Below the pieces are notes generated by a model. It ran no database searches, had not been told where the DNA came from, and worked only from the letters and a program-made list of their open reading frames with translations. A stretch of 64,000 nucleotides of DNA from Harmothoe impar (taxonomy: Eukaryota; Annelida; Polychaeta; Phyllodocida; Polynoidae). The stretch is taken from contig OX381714.1 in NCBI GenBank assembly GCA_947462335.1, positions 16,836,618-16,900,617 of the forward strand. Direction: 5' to 3'. Shown in pieces: positions 13,264 to 24,072 of the stretch (the stretch's first letter is position 1; the number at the start of each line of letters is the position of its first letter). The position numbers and the translations under genes are program-made.

Positions 13264-15870
13264 TATACCTGCTAATGGTTCAAAACCAACATGGATGTCA
13301 CCCCATTAGAATCTCTTAATTTATATATATGAGACAACTCTATATTGCAATATAAAGACAACAGGGAACTACACACTGACTAACAGCCACTGTATTGACT
13401 GTCTGCCACTCTGCTAGAGCCCATCCAGTACAAGTTGTAGTTGGCAGTATTCGAAGCATTTCTATCATTTACTGTTCAGGAAGTCTCATATAGTATGTGT
13501 CTATTTTTTTAAATTATATCAATTGAAGTGAGGCAAGATACTTGTAACTAACTCTTTCGAGACCTATGTGTACAACCTTCTTTATTCTGAGGGGATAATA
13601 TGGGACAGTGGGTCACATAGTTATAATATAATAACAGTTTAGATATTGCATGTTGTAGGTTTATGATGACAAATTAGGCGCTGCATCAGATTTAGAACTG
13701 TGTACAGTAGATGATCATTTAAGCATATCCCTGAATTAAAGCAAGTCATACATACAAGTGCCTTGAAATTGTCCACCTGAAATCATCAGGCATGGGTACC
13801 CTTCCTAAATGCCTCCACCCATCCGTCGATGGCAACTGTTGATGGCATCTTATCACTGATGTGATCTGAAAAGAACTGAACCTTACAGAAACTGATAGAA
13901 AAGCCCTGACTCGATCATTGGGCTCAATTGCAATGTCCAATGTACTATAGGAGGCATTTTGCCGAAGGCATTGTGCTAGAAAGCAAAGAGTCAGACTCTG
14001 TTGCTTAATACCTACCACTCCTATCAACATCCACACAGTCTAGCCACCCCCAGATTGACTATCCATACTTTTATAGAATTGCTGGTCCGTGTGGAGGCAG
14101 TAAAGCAATTACTTTGACTGGGCACTGGTTGACTGTGGGCGTCCGGTCAGAAAGTGCAACCTCTCAGCTTGTTGGGACAATTCACTTTTAAATACACCAT
14201 AGGGTATAGGGATGGGACTGGAGTCTGCCATAATGTACACAAAGCCATGTTACTGCAAAAGATGGTTCCAAATCATTCCAAAACTTTAGTCGGAATTAGT
14301 TATGCATCCACAAGAGTGAGTGAGAGCCTGCATGGATGTCCCCGAGTATCACATTTTGGTGCTAGATAGAGAAACCTTGACGATGTCTGCTAGGATTGAA
14401 ATTAACGTTACATTGATAGAAGAAAGGCCTGCAGTGCACAGAATCAATCGCTCAGGGAGGATTGTATTCTACAACTAAGAACTCTGCAAGGGGATCTATG
14501 TCCAGCATACTATTTCCACAGGATATTCTCTATGAAGATAACACCTTCCAGTAACCAACTGCGACTGACTGGTACCAGTATACAAGATGGTACTGTTACT
14601 AACTAGACCCTACATGACAGCACTGGACTAATATGCCTGGATGTAGTCTTAACGGGTTACCTAGCTAGCTGTGCCATTACCAAAGGGCACTAGCCTCAAG
14701 GGGCGTTTGATTCAAAGGAGCAGCTCCCATATATTAAAGCATAGACAGAACACCGTTGCACCAAGAAAACATGCAGTGAAAAAATGTCCTTGTTGCCCAT
14801 TGTAAATTTCGGGCTTTTTTTGTACAGGGATACCTTGCACTGCAGCCTGTATCTCTAATAAGTGCATGTCTTGTATCAGTTCCAAGGGTACAGATGATTG
14901 AAATATATATATATAGGTGTCTGGCTGCCTGAATAAGCCATTATGGTAATTCGTTATCACGTTTTGTTTAACAAAAGCATTCTAAGAAGCAACCCTCAGC
15001 ATTGCCTCCTTCATTCAAACTGATTCCTCCTCCACATCGGAGTCCTGTCCTGACTGTGAAAGCAGTTTTTCGTACTTTCGTCTCTTCAGTGGTTTAAAGC
15101 ATCTAAAGCACTTTTACATGGTTGATGACTTGTATCTTTGATGCCTGTGCATTTCCCTTCCGAATTATTTCTTATGAAAATCAATTAATTGATTTCCTGA
15201 AGCCAGAGACCACTCATCATGAAGGAGAACATGTATATGATACCTCTGCGTCAGTGTATACATCCTCCACATATTGGGGTTACAAGGAAAAAGTCGTTAA
15301 TCCATGGATAGACACAAGGATGAGTTTTCTTCGGTACAGGGCATTCACTGATATGGCATCTACCTACACCCAACCAGTGTTACGGGTTCTTACTAGCTAA
15401 TCTATAGGTGTTTACTAGCTGAACATCACCTCTATTACAACCCTACTGTTACCTGCCATGGTTCACCGGGACCTCTCAGACTCGTGCTAAGTTTACTTTG
15501 AAGGGGTCAGGTGTGGAGAATTAGAAACCAGAAATAGGTGTGTAGGCTAGTCAGGGGGACCAGGTGTTTAACACCTGACAATGTCGCTCGGCCACCTATA
15601 TAGATGCACCTCCATTCCTCACACACGAAGATTGCAACTTAAGGAACAACTCGTAGTCTCTAATATGCATATGTATAGATATAGGTATATTTAGTTACAC
15701 TAATTTAAATAATATTACTGTTTTATACCACGATTCTGGCGTTTCCCGTGCCGAGAGTGGATATTTGCCGTTCGGTTATCTCAGGATATACGCACGCTCA
15801 GAATTTATTTTTTACACCAAGACGCTTTTATATATTTTAACAAGGTAATGAAAGATCGGCATAGCCATTT
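13264..15870. repeat. Tandem-array unit I, central part
   Basis: No gene seen. Blocks here recur downstream: TATATTGCAATATAA with GACTAACAGCC and CTGTATTGA at 13,342, 27,170 and 35,360; TTTTATAGAATTGCTGGTCC-like sequence at 14,070, 28,235 and 35,875; TAAAGCACTTTTA and ATGGTT near 15,105 and 29,625; GAAATAGGTGTGTAG and CCAGGTGTTTAACACCT near 15,530 and 39,510. The copies are diverged and none keeps a shared frame. Confidence 0.7.
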
Positions 15871-15877
15871 TGGCTAC

Positions 15878-15952
15878 GAAATTGTCCGGGATTCGAACCC
15901 GGACCGCGCACGCCATAAGCGAGCAGCAAAGCCACAGCGCTGCGGGGGCTGG
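15878..15952 (-). other. tRNA-like sequence (tRNA pseudogene or SINE head)
   Basis: The minus strand has a perfect B box GGTTCGAATCC inside a T arm with stem CCGGG/CCCGG. It also has a possible anticodon arm GCTCG/CGTGC (one mismatch) with loop CTTATGG (anticodon would be UAU), and a D arm with GCAG/TTGC and a GG-containing loop. The acceptor strands do not pair, so a functional tRNA is unlikely. It lies just beside one arm of the inverted repeat at 15,996-16,501, which suggests it came with that element. Confidence 0.45.
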
Positions 15953-15995
15953 ACAATGATGCGGAGATATGAAACCTTAGATATGCTTACCTTCT

Positions 15996-16182
15996 CGCCA
16001 TGCTTCTCCCAGCGGTACCAAATATGTAGTGAATAACATGAAAATATGGCCAATTGAGACCATGACAGGGTTAATCCTTCAATCCGGTACATGTGTAGAT
16101 ATCCTTCTTGATGTTCCCGTGCTGCTTTACCCTTTTAATTGTGTAAAATCCTCATATTTCCACATTTTCCGATCAATACCAA
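15996..16182 (-). repeat. Inverted repeat, left arm
   Basis: The reverse complement of this arm matches 16,315-16,501 over about 187 bp at roughly 85% by eye. Shared blocks include GGGAACATCAAGAAGGATAT, GTTATTCACTA and TTTGGTACCGCTGGGAGAA. Both arms keep an open frame reading outward, with the shared residues CYSL and IWYRWE. On the minus strand a consensus donor (AAG then GTAAGC, at 15,990) ends that frame. It may be a first exon or transposon terminus; no family is recognised. Confidence 0.8.
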
Positions 16183-16314
16183 CACGCCGGGAGTAGTAAA
16201 CAAGGAGACGACATAGATCACGTGACCGACTGACGCGCCCGACTGACCTACTTTCCGCGGTGGCTTCGATCAGCTGAACGTCCTCCGCCCGCCCCAAATA
16301 CAACTCTAACCGGG
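16183..16314. promoter_or_regulatory. CpG-rich core between inverted arms, possible bidirectional promoter
   Basis: This 132-bp spacer is far richer in CpG than its surroundings and contains a palindromic E-box ATCACGTGAC at 16,217-16,226, the class bound by USF/MITF-type bHLH-ZIP factors. It sits symmetrically between two diverging copies of the same sequence, as a bidirectional promoter would. Promoter activity is inference. Confidence 0.4.
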
Positions 16315-16501
16315 TTGGTATTGATCGTAAAATGTCAAAATATAAGGAATTTACACAATTAAAAGGCTATTTCTGCTCGGGAACATCAAGAAGGATATCT
16401 ATACATGTACTGTATTAAAGGAATAAGCCTGACATGCTCTAATTTTGCCACATTTGGATGTTATTCACTACGTATTTGGTACCGCTGGGAGAATCATGGC
16501 G
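16315..16501 (+). repeat. Inverted repeat, right arm
   Basis: Partner of 15,996-16,182. Its outward open frame continues to 16,608 but lacks the donor site found in the left arm. Confidence 0.8.
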
Positions 16502-17240
16502 CTCAGCTAAGCGGATCGAGTCTGCCAGTCGGCGAGACAAAATGGACAATTGAAAAAGGTAGGCCTAACACGTTAAATTCTCATATATTTAAAGAAATAG
16601 TGGTATAAATGCATTAAAGGCTGATCATGAAAGCACTTGTGAGGTATATCTAGCTAATAATGAACTCGGCTTCGCCTCGTTCATTATTGCAAGATATACC
16701 TCACGCGTGCCTTTACGATCAACCATTATTGCATCAATATGTAGTAATCATTTACTATCCGACCCCTTCCAGCTTTCAAATAACCCAATATGGGAACTTG
16801 TTTCAAATAATGATTATGGCCTTACCATTATATTTTAAGAATTCAGACACAATGTCTTATATAGAGGAAATACAGTGAGTAAAGAAAGAAACGAATAAGA
16901 AGACCAAAGTTAAGTGAGAATACATTCTGACTATGTTTACTGAGATACAGGGTCTCACTTTCAATTATAATTTTGGATATGGGAGTAAGGTACATCTTTG
17001 AAATGAGAAAAACAGTAAACCCCCTAGCGATATGTATCCCTTCAAACAAAGAAAGTAAGCACCAAAGATGGAATAATTCCGGAAGACTGCTATAGTCTCC
17101 ATCAATTATACCCTAAGGTGTTTTGGAGTATATTTTGATCCACAGTAAGAAACAGTAATAAAAGTGTTTACAGTAGGTAATACTACTACTATTTTATTTT
17201 AGAAAGTTTGACATGAAAGGGACACAACACCCTCACAACC
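16502..17240. other. Spacer, no gene seen
   Basis: AT-rich DNA. A short inverted pair occurs near 16,643-16,705 (GTGAGGTATATCTAGC... and ...GCAAGATATACCTCAC), which could form a hairpin of about 15-20 bp. Nothing else is supported. Confidence 0.45.
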
Positions 17241-17486
17241 ATGTACAGCTGGTGTAGTCAGCCCTCGTGTGAGCAGGCCTTTAAGCACTCCATTGTGGTG
17301 AAAGTTGATCTTGAGATCGCTGATGAGGTAACAAGACAATTTGTAAGCTTAGTTGTGACGGATCCCATGAGAGCCTTCACATGGCAATTACCCGGTCCTG
17401 CCCTTACACTGAGACGCTTAAGATGTGTGTTATACAGTGTTGGGAATAAGACTGGCACCAAGCTTACAGTTAGCATTTCAAATTAG
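17241..17486 (+). other. Conserved array segment with open frame, copy I
   Basis: An 81-codon open frame on the plus strand shares the phrase EVTRQFVS and nearby positions with segments at 41,280-41,470 and 56,930-57,130. The copy at 41,280 has a stop where the copy at 56,930 reads on, and nucleotide changes do not clearly favour codon third positions. It may be a decayed exon of a tandemly duplicated host gene or simply non-coding paralogous DNA. No family is recognised. Confidence 0.3.
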
Positions 17487-18370
17487 ATATGTGAGAAATC
17501 ATTGATCACCCTACATAGTCAGCAGATATATTTGCCATATATTGTAGCTTTTCGGGTAAAGTCTACAGACTTCACACTTTGTAACGGCTAATAAGTTGTA
17601 ATGCCTATCTGATTCCCCTGCATCATTGTTCATTCCTCCCATTGTTTGAGTTTGAGTTTGAATTTGTCTTTATTTCAATTAAAGTATCACAGTTACATTG
17701 TTCATTGTTATCTTTTGACTTAACCACAAAGACAGGTCGCACCTTAGCCTTTTCAGGCTAATATTGAAGTCAGCGACCTTTACTATTTTAATTAACACAT
17801 TTGTAAGTGCTGTTGGCGAGCTGGCTTACACCTTAGATTTGGTAGACGGGAATGTTTGGTTTTATCTACTATTACTATTACACGTTTGTATGATTTACAC
17901 ATAATGTTGATTATTACAAATTAGACAGTATATTGTTTGTCTTACAACCTTGTGCATTATTCAAAACGCTTTAAACAGTAACTACTTAACATTCTATTCT
18001 TATTCCTAATCTGGCTAATATCCTCCGTCTAGCTTACCCAGATTCAAATTATATTAATCTTTCCATTTTTATTTCATGGATTCTCCTGCATTGTACAAAA
18101 CGCAGTGAGAACTGTGTTGATAGTTCATCCTTAATAACTACCTTAATTACTAAGTTTGTTAGTAGGCTTTCCGCATCTGTTTAGATCTATGCTCCAAAGT
18201 GCCAAAAAGAGGGGGGGGGGGTGAGGGAGCAGAGGTAGCTCTTGCTTACTCTACTTTTGGCATGTTAAAGGAAAGGAATTTTTTTACTTCACTCTTAAGT
18301 GACTCTAGGGAAGGGAAATTCCGATCTTCAGGATCCAGCAAATTATTCCATGCGTATAGGATAGACTCCA
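17487..18370. other. Spacer, no gene seen
   Basis: AT-rich sequence with a GTTTGAGTTTGAGTTTGAA mini-repeat near 17,645 and a G homopolymer near 18,213. No coding region is supported. Confidence 0.45.
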
Positions 18371-18462
18371 CTCCTCCTCCTCCTCCCCCCCCCTCCTCCT
18401 CCCTCTCCTCCCCATCCTCCTCCTCCTCCTCCTCCTCCTGCTCCTCCTGCTCCTCCTCCCCC
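18371..18462. repeat. (TCC)n microsatellite
   Basis: An imperfect CTC/TCC triplet tract of about 90 bp. Serine- and arginine-rich frames over it on both strands are repeat artefacts. Confidence 0.95.
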
Positions 18463-20021
18463 TATCGCTATCCGCTACCTCTTTTGCTCTGTCGATGAAT
18501 TTAGGCCCCAAGACAAAGATAATCCACTTCTTTGGGGATAAGCTACAAAGGAGGGGCTCATTCCCAAGGGACACTCTGCACCGACCATCACATGACCTGA
18601 GGCGTGTTTCGCTAGAGAACTGGATGTTCCCCATTGTGGGAGAATACCCCTGGGAGTAATTAAGCCTTCACTATGCCAATCATTTAGAGGGAGGGAGCCA
18701 TGTAATACTGGTATGTGCTTGATAGTCTACTCGGGGCAAAATAGTGTTAGTGGAGCCGCAGTATGATCCCCAGCCATGATACATGATAAGGGGATAAGCA
18801 TGGAGGTGATAGACAGCTGACATATTGTGCAGTCTTGTAGGTAATTTGGACTATTTCCATAGTTTCTAAATCAGAAAAAGGAATCGCTTTTGTAAAGAAT
18901 GTACCGATCTGATCTTAGAGAAATGTCCAGATTTAGTAGATTGGGGTATCCTATATTGACTATCTCTGATCGGCAAGGAATAGTCACCATTAAAACTATA
19001 AACTGTAAGGCCAACAAGTTGATGCCTATACAGCAGCAGTCGATTTGGAGCCAGAACATTTACTCAATCCTATATAGGGCAGTTGGTAATACACAACAGT
19101 TGCTGAATCCTATATAGGTCGGTCGGTAATTTAAAGCATTTCTTTAGAAAAGAACTCTGGATCTAACAGAGTCAGATGGGAAAACCTGTATGCAATGTGA
19201 AAAACAGGAATGTGAGGAATTATTCTACTGATTCTATGCTAAGGCAGTGTAATGGGACAAACAAATGAAGCCTGATAGAAAGGCAGCACATGTGTGAAGC
19301 AGAGGACTGATAGAAAGCAGAATCTATGACCAGCTATCTAACAGTAGGGAAGGTTTTTGAATACATACTGCCAAATACATTCTGTAACATTTACTATGAT
19401 AAGAGCTAGAGAGACGACCCTATGCCTCCATTCCTATTGTTAAGGTATTCCATCAGTACACAGAGGTGAAGGTACAGATCATTTAAAACAGTTCTCTATT
19501 CTGAAGAATTAGGAAAGCAAGAAGGTAGGAGAGGAATGTTTATAGAAGATAGCTTTGTAAAGAAAGTGACATTAAAGGGGACTGAATATAATCATTGTCG
19601 TGCGACTCACTGAGACTGGGACAAATAGGATAACAAGAGAAACTGAAAGTATGACAGGTCGAAAAGGGTGCAAAAAGGATTGTGCATGTCAGTGGGCAGA
19701 TGTAATCCCCTCCATGCATATCTTTGACTAATTAAAGTGTGTCTGAAAACAATGCCCACTGTTAAAGAGTTCCTATTTGTGTTATATCTATATGTTTAGA
19801 TTGAATGAGCTACATTACATCTGTGCTAAAGTAGTGAAACGAGAGGATGTAAAGGCTCTAAGGCTCTATTATATAGATCTCCTTCAGGATTGATGTATTC
19901 AGCATTATAGGTAGGCAAATATTTAGGCTTGATCTTAGTATTAAAATAAAAATTCTGTATTATCCTTTACAAGTAGGCGAGAAACCATTTAAACCGGATT
20001 GACCGAACTAATATTAACATC
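18463..20021. repeat. Tandem-array unit I, distal part
   Basis: 18,535-18,690 is paralogous to 43,450-43,600 and 58,905-59,050 (block CACTCTG(C/T)A(C/G)(C/T)GACCAT). 19,157-20,021 is paralogous to 31,680-32,790: shared GCACATGTGTGA, AGAGGACTGA-like, GAATCTATGAC and CTTTGTAAAGAAAGTGAC. A duplicated phrase AATCCTATATAGG occurs at 19,066 and 19,105. No gene is recognised. Confidence 0.65.
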
Positions 20022-20232
20022 ATTACTGCCTAACGCTTAAGCCTAGGATTGATTGAAGTTGGGAGGCAGGACTTGGAGTAATAAAATATATTTATTTATA
20101 TTATGAACATGAAACAGTATACATGAATATATTTGACGAGAGGTTTGATGATTAGACATTTTGTACACAATTGAATTATGATACACATTGAATGTAGATT
20201 GAATGTGAAATACACTATTGATGAACAAGTGG
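20022..20232 (-). repeat. Element 1 split direct repeat B2 (3' end)
   Basis: 211-bp terminal copy of B1. The outer edge shares the dinucleotide AT with the host flank, consistent with a short crossover at integration. Confidence 0.93.
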
Positions 20233-20277
20233 TTAAAGAATGGATATGTAATAAATATTGAGGTGTGGGTGGGTGGG

Positions 20278-20505
20278 GACAAAATAGGAAGGTGTTGACG
20301 GGGTGAGGTCGGAGATTTGAATGGACGAGAGAGAACCGGTAGGGTGAGGAGGAAGGAAGGTGGCTGCCAGTTTATGGCAGGTGTGGTAAATGGTTGTGTA
20401 AATTAAAGGTAGGGGGAGCATGTGTGTAAACATGCAGTTTGAGGAGTGGCCACCAGCTGGCAGCAATGACCACTCCTGAGCGCCTTACACGCCCATGAGC
20501 AACCC
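20278..20505 (-). repeat. Element 1 split direct repeat A2
   Basis: 228-bp internal copy of A1, placed between B1 and B2. A 45-bp GT-rich spacer (20,233-20,277) separates it from B2. Confidence 0.93.
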
Positions 20506-20716
20506 ATTACTGCCTAACGCTTAAGCCTAGGATTGATTGAAGTTGGGAGGCAGGACTTGGAGTAATAAAATATATTTATTTATATTATGAACATGAAACA
20601 GTATACATGAATATATTTGACGAGAGGTTTGATGATTAGACATTTTGTACACAATTGAATTATGATACACATTGAATGTAGATTGAATGTGAAATACACT
20701 ATTGATGAACAAGTGC
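20506..20716 (-). repeat. Element 1 split direct repeat B1
   Basis: 211 bp, matching 20,022-20,232 throughout. It directly abuts A2, giving the B1-A2 junction expected to reproduce the circle joint. On the minus strand it holds AATAAA sequences upstream of the T-rich end, which may act as polyadenylation signals. Confidence 0.93.
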
Positions 20717-20853
20717 CAAGCCTGCAAGGTGATGAGTATTGGGGTGGGATGGGGTGGTAGATTTATGATAGTAAGATGTGTAGTAAAGACACAATAAAAT
20801 TAAATAAAATTGTAAGAACGTTGGCCATTTGGCCAGATTGAGTCAGTGAATGA

Positions 20854-21858
20854 TCAGTGAACATTGAGACGGTCAACCAGAGTCTTGTTAATGTGCTGGT
20901 TTGACGACACAATATATGTGCGGTGACAGTTAGATCTCCATCCGCCATATCTCTGCACTTCCAGCTCGCTCACGCCTGCCCGGTAGGCCTCCGTGGCTGC
21001 AGTTTTTCGCAGGCAGTGGAGCGTGTAGAGCTGTGTGCTGAGACCCAGACCTTTGAGACCACGGCGCCAGTGCTTCCTGATCTCTGAGGTAGGGAGTGGC
21101 TCTCTGTTGTTGTGAAACATGAAGAGTGGGTCTGATGCCAGTCTGGTGGGCGTGTCCATGCACATGGCTCTGACCGCTGTCACAACACAGAGCGACGGGT
21201 CTGGGGACGGACAAAGACACAGGGTGCGGGTTTCTCCAGTCTTCTGGAGTGTTTTCCCGTGCTTGATTGTTACTTGGACGTCCCTGCCTCTGAACACAAT
21301 GTCTCCTCTTGTGAGGTGGAATGTTTCTCGGAATGACCTCTTTGAGGGTGGTGTCACCTCCCCCGGACGCAGGGCCGCAAAGTATTGTACTAGGAGTGCG
21401 GCTCTGACTGTGGTTTTGTCTGGGGTACCCTGTAGGCCTATCAGGACGGGGTGTAGGACATCCATGGGCACTACCTGCTTGACCTTGGGTTTGTACGCTT
21501 TGTCTCTGTTGATGGCTTCCATGGCCCTTGAGATCCTCATATGGCTGAGGGGGTACTTCCACCCTGTTACCATCGAGACATGTACCCTTGCGTGTGACAG
21601 GTAGTTCCTGATGGTGGCCGGTGCCCTGTAGTGTCTGTGTAGGTACTCCAGGTAGGTACACACCGCGCTGTGATGGGGGTTGTACTGGTCCACCTGTATG
21701 TACCACATGAAGGCTATGTAGGTGCTGGCCCCGAGCTTGTTGTTGGCTAGCGTGCCCGGCGCCCTCGCCTTGGCCTGCCTGGAAGTCGCCTGGTTTTGCA
21801 GAGATATGACAGCCGGATCTGCAAAACAGTTTAGGTGACAACTTGTCAAACAGTTCAA
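20854..21858 (-). CDS. Element 1 tyrosine recombinase
   Basis: A 334-codon frame encoding the integrase of the element. The N-terminal half has an SAM-like core-binding region (about 30-115, with YLEYLHRHY and ATIRNYLSHA). The catalytic half has the full set: Arg164 in ALRPGEV, Lys near 199-202 in IKHGKT, His281 and Arg284 in HCLRKT, Trp307 in GGWRSN and the nucleophile Tyr315 in HRTYIV. It should join the circular cDNA to chromosomal DNA. The frame has no ATG until about codon 51, which lies beyond the start of the core-binding domain, and it overlaps the RT frame, so expression by frameshift from RT is likely. All key residues are intact. Confidence 0.93.
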   Translation of the reverse strand: MNCLTSCHLNCFADPAVISLQNQATSRQAKARAPGTLANNKLGASTYIAFMWYIQVDQYNPHHSAVCTYLEYLHRHYRAPATIRNYLSHARVHVSMVTGWKYPLSHMRISRAMEAINRDKAYKPKVKQVVPMDVLHPVLIGLQGTPDKTTVRAALLVQYFAALRPGEVTPPSKRSFRETFHLTRGDIVFRGRDVQVTIKHGKTLQKTGETRTLCLCPSPDPSLCVVTAVRAMCMDTPTRLASDPLFMFHNNREPLPTSEIRKHWRRGLKGLGLSTQLYTLHCLRKTAATEAYRAGVSELEVQRYGGWRSNCHRTYIVSSNQHINKTLVDRLNVH

Positions 21859-24016
21859 GTCTGGGCGCTACAGGCAGCAGTTGATTCTTGATAACCATGT
21901 TGTGAGTAGCTAGCATATGATTATCACTAAGATGTGTGCGGCTGAGAGTGTCCGCAATGTCATTATCAACCCCGGGGACGTGTACATATGAGATTGACAA
22001 ATCAAATCTAGCTTGAAGTAACCAGATATGCCTAGCCGCGTCTAACATGACCCTGTTTTTGCCCCGGCCAGTGGTGAATACCTGGACTGCACTCTGGTTA
22101 TCACAGTGTACTTTGATGTGGTGGCCCCGGTGTGACCCATTTATGAACGTGTTGAGAGCAACCTGCACGTTGGCTGCCTCGAGTTCTGTGATACAGTTTA
22201 CCGGGTCATCCTTGTTGCATACTTGTGCCCAGTAGGCCCTAGAGCCATCACTGGCCCCGATCCCGGACAGACAAGCGTCGACATATATATCCATGTCAAC
22301 CAGGTATCTAGGGATCATGGCTACCCCGTTCCATGTGGTGCAGAATGTGAGGAACCATTTGAGGTCACTCCTCATTTCACTATTAACGTTTATGTAGAAA
22401 TGGCGCATATTCCTGAGGGCCTCCAATAATTTACTGACAAAGAGGCGCGCGGGCCTCACACATTTTGCAATATGGAGGAGCCGCCCTAGTAGTGATTGCA
22501 ACGTCTTTTTTGTGATTGACCTCCTTTTGATCACATGACTGACCTGTTCCAGGGTGCGCCTAATCTTGTCATCGGGGACAGACAGCGTCATGTCTCGTGT
22601 GTCAATAATGATGCCGAGCCACTTGATGCGACGCGCTGGAGGTTGGGCCTTGTGCTCGGCCTCAGGGAGTCCCAGTTCTTTAAGCAGTGCCTTGGACCGG
22701 GCGTAGTCGAGTTGTGCCTTGTGCCTGTTTGGGGATATGATAATCAAATCGTCAAGGTACATATGGCTTACAATTCCTTCGTCTCTAAGTATTGACACAA
22801 TGGCAGTTGCGACTCTCTGCATGCTTGAGCTGCTTGCTCTGGCACCGAATGGGAGGGTAGTGTCACAATAGAATTTTCCCTCCCACTCCATGCCGAGCAA
22901 TGGCCATGACAACGGACAACTAGAGAAATTCTTGTATGCGCGACTCACGTCCGTTGAACTGAGATAACACTGATTTCCCATTGCAATAATGTCTTCGACC
23001 ACCTTGTCTACAGTGGGGAGTGCATGCTGCTTTAGTTCCCCACAGACAGTGTTTTTCATGATGAAACTATTGACAGACGATTTACGTGGGAAGGTCATGT
23101 CTATAATTATGCGTCTGTCTTTGGAGTCCGTCTTCTCTCGTGTCATTATGGGAGAGACGTGCATCCAAGGGGAAAATGGCGGGGTGTCACACGGGCCTAT
23201 GAGGCACCCGTGTCCCATTTCGGTTGCTATAAACTCTGAGACACTCTCGCTGAACCCTGTGGCGCTGGGGTGGTTGGGCACGCCTGAGGTATCTGAGGTG
23301 GGACCCATGTACCCCATTGGGAACCCGTACTTGACATAGTCTAACAGCTGTTGATCTTCCGGCTTACACAAATACTTCTCCCATGCAGCAATATTGAGTG
23401 AAGTGGGAAGGAGTATTCGTGCCCCGAGTGCGTTGGGCATTCCGGTAGACTTGACAGCATTATAAATATTATCCCAACCTGCGGTGGGGGCGCCCTGCAT
23501 GTCGGGCCAGTGCTCTTTCCGGTACTGAGCAAAGTAGGATGGGGACATGTCAATATCAGAATCTAGGATATTTTTCTCACAGATGTATCTAATTTTATCG
23601 AAATCGATAACCGTACCTGCGGGCGGCTGGACAGTGTCAATGTTGTTGGCTGAGAGGGACCGTCCTTCCCGGCTGCATGCCGGAGTCGTGCCCGTGGCGG
23701 CTGTCGTGGCGCCCGTGGCCGGCCGTGGGCCCTCTGTGTCGCCCCAACCGGGGAGGGAACACATGCCGCGTCGATTCCATGGCGCTGACTCTGTTATTTC
23801 ACGTATTAAAAAGTCATAATCACTAAAATCTTGTCCGAATACTAGATTCTCACTTGGTGCCGCCCGTCCGCCATTTTGTATCTCGCCCAAGGTCTCGCGC
23901 GTCGCGAGGCTCGGGGTCTGACCAATCAGCGGGCACGGCGCTGTGACGTCATTGTTGTTGTTTTGGATCGGTCCACGTGGCTGCCGATCCACGTGGCTCT
24001 CGCTCGGTGACAACAA
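20930..24016 (-). CDS. pol: Element 1 reverse transcriptase-RNase H
   Basis: An open frame of 1,028 codons, of which about the first 735 look real. The RT domain covers about residues 285-480, with STDVSRAY (first catalytic Asp) and MYLDDLII (YxDD box at 420-423). RNase H follows at about 575-693, with YVDACL, ELEAAN, HCDNQS and VDNDIADTLSR giving the four acidic positions. It makes cDNA and removes the RNA strand. No ATG occurs in frame until 23,764 (residue 85), so the start is uncertain, and a frameshift or re-initiation after gag is possible. The last ~290 codons (below about 21,800) overlap the recombinase gene in another frame; they are Gln/Pro/Arg-rich and are probably a shadow of it. 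Confidence 0.9.
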   Translation of the reverse strand: MLSPSESHVDRQPRGPIQNNNNDVTAPCPLIGQTPSLATRETLGEIQNGGRAAPSENLVFGQDFSDYDFLIREITESAPWNRRGMCSLPGWGDTEGPRPATGATTAATGTTPACSREGRSLSANNIDTVQPPAGTVIDFDKIRYICEKNILDSDIDMSPSYFAQYRKEHWPDMQGAPTAGWDNIYNAVKSTGMPNALGARILLPTSLNIAAWEKYLCKPEDQQLLDYVKYGFPMGYMGPTSDTSGVPNHPSATGFSESVSEFIATEMGHGCLIGPCDTPPFSPWMHVSPIMTREKTDSKDRRIIIDMTFPRKSSVNSFIMKNTVCGELKQHALPTVDKVVEDIIAMGNQCYLSSTDVSRAYKNFSSCPLSWPLLGMEWEGKFYCDTTLPFGARASSSSMQRVATAIVSILRDEGIVSHMYLDDLIIISPNRHKAQLDYARSKALLKELGLPEAEHKAQPPARRIKWLGIIIDTRDMTLSVPDDKIRRTLEQVSHVIKRRSITKKTLQSLLGRLLHIAKCVRPARLFVSKLLEALRNMRHFYINVNSEMRSDLKWFLTFCTTWNGVAMIPRYLVDMDIYVDACLSGIGASDGSRAYWAQVCNKDDPVNCITELEAANVQVALNTFINGSHRGHHIKVHCDNQSAVQVFTTGRGKNRVMLDAARHIWLLQARFDLSISYVHVPGVDNDIADTLSRTHLSDNHMLATHNMVIKNQLLPVAPRLELFDKLSPKLFCRSGCHISAKPGDFQAGQGEGAGHASQQQARGQHLHSLHVVHTGGPVQPPSQRGVYLPGVPTQTLQGTGHHQELPVTRKGTCLDGNRVEVPPQPYEDLKGHGSHQQRQSVQTQGQAGSAHGCPTPRPDRPTGYPRQNHSQSRTPSTILCGPASGGGDTTLKEVIPRNIPPHKRRHCVQRQGRPSNNQARENTPEDWRNPHPVSLSVPRPVALCCDSGQSHVHGHAHQTGIRPTLHVSQQQRATPYLRDQEALAPWSQRSGSQHTALHAPLPAKNCSHGGLPGRRERAGSAEIWRMEI

Positions 24017-24072
24017 CAGATCATGATGGGCGGGCGCTGACTGGCGTAGTGTATATATGCCAGCGCCCAGAA

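Noticed and set aside
18199..18634. Ser- and Arg-rich frames of about 100 codons on both strands
   Set aside because: They translate the TCC triplet repeat and are not conserved in paralogous units.
21119..21604. 161-codon plus-strand frame
   Set aside because: It is antisense to the intact element 1 recombinase, and its composition reflects that gene.
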